Below, in pieces: positions 59,957 to 64,000 of a stretch of 64,000 bases of DNA (its first letter is position 1; every line of letters begins with the position of its first letter). Source of the DNA: Patiria miniata (taxonomy: Eukaryota > Echinodermata > Asteroidea > Valvatida > Asterinidae); contig NW_024037070.1 of NCBI RefSeq assembly GCF_015706575.1, positions 5,451,874 to 5,515,873 on the forward strand. Direction: 5' to 3'. Position numbers and translations under genes: made by a program. Below the pieces are notes generated by a model, which did no database searches, had not been told where the DNA came from, and saw only the letters and a program-made list of their open reading frames with translations.

Positions 59957-60827
59957 GATGGACAGGGATGGAAGTGTGTATTGGCCGGGAACGCCGAGAT
60001 CCCGGAAGAGCCCTAAGGGAGTGGCTGGGGCATTGTTATGGCTCAGTCCGATCCCTGAATGCTTGGCCAGCACATAACTTTTTGATTTTTTTTTTAGCCT
60101 CTATTTATTTTATTTTTTTAATTTGGTTTAGTTTGATATTTACATCTGCTCGGCAGGTCTCCGGTAGTATTAAAAACGAAACAAAGGTCAGTGTCATAAA
60201 TGAATGAATATTTAATAATGGACTATAATCAATATTGAGTTTCGTTCGATCAATATGACTACTACTGATAGTGGAACACAAAAATGTACATTAAGGATTG
60301 AATTCTAAAATGCCATTCAATTGGGCTAAATACTATAAAATAGAATTAACTGTCATTGACATGCAGGCGTGCATTATTTATTTTATTTTTTTTTGGAGGG
60401 GCGTTCGAACCCCACAGCAAAGTAAAGCTAATCTATAGGAACTTAGGCTAGAGGTCGTAAAAGTAAGTCCTAAAATGTTCCCAATAAAAATCCCAAGGCT
60501 TGCGTCAAACGTTTCTACGCAGTACGGTGTTGAGACAAGGACCTCGTATTCAAAATTGGCATGAGCTCGCCGCGCGCAGGAATTTACCACTCGCGCAGCG
60601 CCGGAATCGGAAGTGCGCCCTCAATAGTTCAGGTACACGTGTGTTGACTGTGTGCGAATATATCTGATGTCGAGATCATTGCTAGCTACTTTGAGCATGG
60701 TGCTGAAGGTGAGGAAACGTTATTTTCGGCATAGGCCTAATTAATTGTTCAGAAGTGTAATTGATTTAATGTACCTAGCAGCAGTACCATGTGGTTTGTG
60801 TATTGGTGGCTGTTATTGTGCAAAGGT
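59957..60827. other. Copy C segment right of the LTR fossil; no gene seen
   Basis: Matches 11650-12467 and 51155-51379. It contains the unoccupied target site of the giant insertion near 60585-60605. Confidence 0.7.
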
Positions 60828-61090
60828 TAATGATGAGACTGCTCTTGTTGTGGATTTGGACTCGGCATTAATTAATAATTATGCGCCTAAAAAGTATTCC
60901 CCACTCCTAGGCTAGCTCCCCCCCCCCCCGACTGCCCCACCCAAGACGTGGGGATTGTCACTTTTGAAGTGACAAAATCCCCATCCCTTTGGCAAAATTT
61001 AAGTGACAATCCCCGAACATTCCCCCCGACATACATACGTGGGGCGCACTAGTAATTGCATAGTAATCGCACTAGTAGTAGTAGTAGTCC

Positions 61091-61127
61091 GAAAATTTGG
61101 GACTCTCAATACTAGTGTATGAGAGTC
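61091..61127. repeat. Perfect 12-bp-arm hairpin
   Basis: TTGGGACTCTCA and TGAGAGTCCCAA are exact inverted complements around ATACTAGTGTA. A related-looking hairpin built on GGGGATTGTCACTT and AAGTGACAATCCCC lies about 100 bp to the left. Confidence 0.75.
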
Positions 61128-62059
61128 CCAAAACTTAAGGTATCCATATCGTGCAAAACTTTGTGCTGCATGATAAAACCAGTGTGAATCAAATTTGCAA
61201 GCTTCTTACTAACTACAGTTTCTTCAATAATTCCCGAAACTTCTGCCTAGCAAAGTTGCTGTTGTGAGCATTGCATCACCAAAAATTCAGCTTTTAATTC
61301 TAATTTTGCAGAGAGTTATCAAAATGCATACGTGAAACATCACGTTGATGTGTACTGCAATGCATTGTGCAAAAAGACTCCTCAGCTATAACATTTTCAT
61401 CGTGTAGATAAAACAGCGCCCTCTTGTTGATCTGAGTGAATGCAAAATGTTTCATTTTTTAGCAGAGGGCGCTATGTTCATTTGGCCATTGATTAAAAAA
61501 CAAGTAAGCTGCAAGGCTCTTCCTACACCTACCCAGAATACATTGGGAATCACACATATATTTCCAGAGCATGGAGAATGACGTGGGAGGTTTTTGAACT
61601 GCCAAAACCTTGCCTTAAAATTGGATTTAAGGTCTCAAATTTTGCAGGTGACATGCTTGCAACTATAGCATTTTGATGTATGTGTTGTGTGGGCATTAAC
61701 TAGCCAAATGGTGAGTAAAAAAACGTCAGTAGTAATTTTGCACGTTTTTATGCACTCACGGTCCCAGTCTGTAGTAGTAGCAGCTCTACTGAGTGGAGCG
61801 TTGAACTACGGTTGGCCCTACCCTCCGTACAAACACTCCACCGATTTGGCATACTTTGGTGACATGACACGGTATGCATTTTGTGCATACCCTCGCGAGG
61901 GCAAAAGGCCCCCCCAAAAAAGGTAAAGAGAATACAAATGAGAAAGACAGTAACCTTGGATAGATCCACACATTCATGACATTCTATAAGACCCCTTAAA
62001 TCCTTCCAAACAACCGGTAATTTCTGAAGTCTGAACTTACTGCTCACAATTAAATGTGT

Positions 62060-62276
62060 CTGCCGAGTTGTACAGTCCATTTCATGGACATGACTGATGC
62101 ATAATTCATCGCGCGCATGTGTGACGTCACTATTGAAGAAAAACAAGTTGCGCTTAATCAATGACTGTTTCATGTAGTCATATGTGCCACATGTTGGCCC
62201 AGGCAGGATTCGAACCCGGGTCATAGCGGTAGGAGGCGAGGAAAGTACCGCTACGCCAATCTGACTCCCCTATGAG
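62060..62276 (-). mobile_element. tRNA-derived SINE relic
   Basis: On the minus strand, starting near 62276, an A box (TGGCGTAGCGGTA) is followed by an intact B box (GGGTTCGAATCC, about 62212-62223) and then GCCTGGGCCAACATGTGG. The head does not fold as a tRNA (acceptor ends do not pair), so it is a SINE head. The 3' limit is a guess. Confidence 0.55.
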
Positions 62277-62957
62277 ACTGGTCTGAAAATTTCTAAGTAT
62301 TTTCTCAGTAAATACTACAATGTTGTCCCCGCTAATTTGGACTTTTTAGGACATATCACTTTCTGATGGCTGATTAAAAAATTAGTGATGGCCAGATATG
62401 GGAATCTTTCCGAATTTGCTACTCCAAGGTCCTCAGTATTTCACCGGCAAGGTTTGAGTTCTCAATTCAATTTTTAAAGGACCCTTTTGTTTAACATATT
62501 TTTGCACTTGAGGCCAAGCCAAAGGATGTTAATGTACCACAGTTTTAGTTATCATAAAAACATGCATTCTGAGCCATGTTGTTACTTGGGTCAATATTGG
62601 TCAAGTGACCCATTGGTTTGTTAAAAGTATACCAGGGGAAGTGGAAGGAAACTTCGATGTGACCTTTTAAACAACAGGAGGGTTAATGCCAAAATGACAA
62701 TTTCAATATAGGCCTAGGCCTACTCTTTAATATATTTTTTTACAAGTAGGTGTTTCATAGTTGGGCAGTTTGACATGACGTCCTGCAAATTAATTTTAAA
62801 GGGAAAATACAACATTTGCAAACATCAAAAAATAAAACTACCAAATCATTTTGAAATACCTTGCTGGACTGTTAGTGAATGACAGTGTAAAGCATCCTGT
62901 AAAATCATGGCACCTGGTATACTGTCATTTTCAAGAAAAGTGGCATTTTTTTATCAA

Positions 62958-62991
62958 TTTCCAACGCTGATCGGCCGATCAGCGTTGGAAA
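62958..62991. repeat. Perfect 34-bp palindrome
   Basis: TTTCCAACGCTGATCGG is followed at once by its exact inverted complement CCGATCAGCGTTGGAAA, with no spacer. After a small gap the pairing resumes outside (TCAA and TTGA). Confidence 0.9.
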
Positions 62992-63059
62992 AAACCAATT
63001 GACCATCGCACTTGTTTGCAATCGATTACAAACCTATGAACGGGTACGAGCCAGCTAGA

Positions 63060-63134
63060 CTGGTTCCCTGACCTTACAATTCCCCAATGTATGTAAACTG
63101 CTCTGTTTCTTCTTATATGGAGTCAGGGAACCAG
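63060..63134. repeat. Inverted repeat with 13-bp arms
   Basis: CTGGTTCCCTGAC near 63060 and GTCAGGGAACCAG near 63122 are exact inverted complements about 50 nt apart. Possibly the remnant of a small MITE. Confidence 0.7.
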
Positions 63135-63469
63135 ACTACAGGAGAATGATTGTTTTTCTTGGTTTTTATAGCATTTTCGAACCCAAAACCTCAAAAAAGG
63201 CAGTGTAACTATATTTGCTGTATATTTCCAACCCCCAATTCCATCCATTTCTGAAAATTACAGTAAAAGCAAATGATGTATATTCCCTTTAAAGGTAACT
63301 TTATTGGACAAATTGATTTGATTCGTATTCCACAGAATTACAGCTCTCTTTCTCGATGAACTTGACTCTTGCCCGTCTTTTAAGAGCACCTAGTCAACCA
63401 TTGGCTTCTAGTATTGATACATTACGGGGCCATTGTAGTGGGCCATTCTGTCCGTCCAAGGCATCACCG

Positions 63470-63601
63470 ATGTCTGCGATTCTGTCGAGAGTCAACCCGA
63501 CCACCGGTACTAGCGAGTGGGTGGTGGAGGACTCGACGTACGACTATCATCAGGAGATTGCGCGGTCGGCGTACACTGATATGCTGCACGATGATGAGAG
63601 A
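63470..63601 (+). CDS. PRMT7: PRMT7, first coding exon (gene continues beyond window)
   Basis: Protein arginine N-methyltransferase 7 transfers methyl groups from S-adenosylmethionine to arginine and makes monomethylarginine. The exon encodes 44 residues: [17 protein letters not shown], then an acidic stretch, then [21 protein letters not shown]. It aligns without gaps to the start of vertebrate PRMT7 as I recall it (NPTTG, then [10 protein letters not shown] and YADMLHD). I chose the ATG at 63470 because it matches the usual start; an in-frame ATG at 63356 would add 38 residues. The exon ends after an Arg codon with GTATGT at 63602, a good phase-0 splice donor. The SAM-binding domain must lie to the right. 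Confidence 0.88.
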
Positions 63602-64000
63602 GTATGTCAGTGGAAGGACAGATTTTGTCACAAAGTTTGGAATTCCTAATTCACTTGGGAAAGAATGTTGCAACCTGATGCTGCTTTTTTCTTCATATAT
63701 AATCTCAATGAAGGTCCGTCAATGCAAAAATGATAATGAGACATGAATCTGAGACTGAGAAACATTTCCAATTGTCTTGACTCTCCATTGTCTTGACTCT
63801 CCATACACTTTGTACACAACTACTGAAGTAGCGTCAGGTTGCAACATTCTCTCCTTAACCTATTTAAACTTGTTGGAAGAGTCTCAAATTCAAATGGGCC
63901 CAAGCAGTAGCATTTATTTGTTTTTATTTTAAAGTTCCCAAATTTATCAATATCTTTGTTCAAGGGGCACTAGTCAGCTAGAAGCTGTAAACCCGTGTGC
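63602..64000 (+). other. PRMT7: Intron 1 of PRMT7 (start)
   Basis: Starts GTATGT; no acceptor before the window ends. It contains a MITE-like inverted repeat, with AGAATGTTGCAACCTGA near 63662 and its exact complement TCAGGTTGCAACATTCT near 63836. A direct repeat of TTGTCTTGACTCTCCAT lies at about 63772-63804. Confidence 0.7.

Larger units (their letters stand above)
54385..60827. repeat. Segmental duplication copy C
   Basis: Full partner of copy A with an intact receptor. It lacks the LINE (empty site at 58469-58476), the giant insertion (empty site near 60590) and the 1.95-kb block of copy A. It carries an LTR fossil (58513-59956) that copy A lacks. Homology ends near 60827 after TATTGTGCAAAGG. 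Confidence 0.9.
60828..63469. other. Upstream region of PRMT7; small hairpins and a SINE relic
   Basis: No protein gene recognised. It contains hairpins at 60948-61015, 61091-61127, 61414-61473, 62958-62991 and 63060-63134, plus a tRNA-derived relic at about 62060-62276. The PRMT7 promoter or 5' exon may lie here; CCACAG at about 63331-63336 could be a splice acceptor for a leader exon. Confidence 0.5.

Noticed and set aside
61748-62224. 158-codon minus-strand open frame
   Set aside because: It overlaps the SINE relic, has no domain, and lacks splice or promoter support.

Overview
The window looks like a piece of an animal genome. It has low coding density, a phase-0 splice donor, a single-exon rhodopsin-family GPCR, LINE, SINE and LTR fossils, and many small DNA transposons. 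The first coding exon of PRMT7 at the right edge, the peptide-type GPCR and the SINE and LINE types suggest a marine invertebrate, possibly an echinoderm or other deuterostome. That placement is only an impression.

Layout. (1) 1-1886: an A-B-A-B array of about 460-bp repeats, cut by a 1,057-bp Harbinger-like non-autonomous transposon (1887-2943). (2) 4015-12467 is duplicated copy A of a segment carrying a GPCR gene; this GPCR has a frameshift. (3) 12468-51154 is a 38.7-kb insertion with about 30-bp terminal inverted repeats and a 9-bp target duplication. It contains a subterminal minisatellite, MITEs, a 70-bp tandem array, a 500-N gap and a 32.7-kb array of about 149 copies of a 219-bp satellite. 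(4) Copy A resumes at 51155 and ends near 51379. (5) 52613-60827 holds the second copy in the same orientation: a truncated unit B (52613-54384, with only the tail of the receptor) and a full unit C (54385-60827, with an intact 433-aa receptor). (6) 60828-64000 is unique-looking sequence with hairpins and a SINE-like relic, leading to the first coding exon of PRMT7.

The most remarkable object is the 38.7-kb insertion. Copy C has the unoccupied site, so the target duplication can be read directly. This makes a very large satellite array appear to lie inside a Mutator-like, transposase-less element. Copy C likewise gives the empty site for a LINE found in copy A, and copy A gives the empty site for an LTR fossil found in copy C. 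The duplication is therefore a built-in clock for these insertions. The functional genes I can support are the intact GPCR (55754-57055, minus strand) and PRMT7 (from 63470, plus strand, running off the window).
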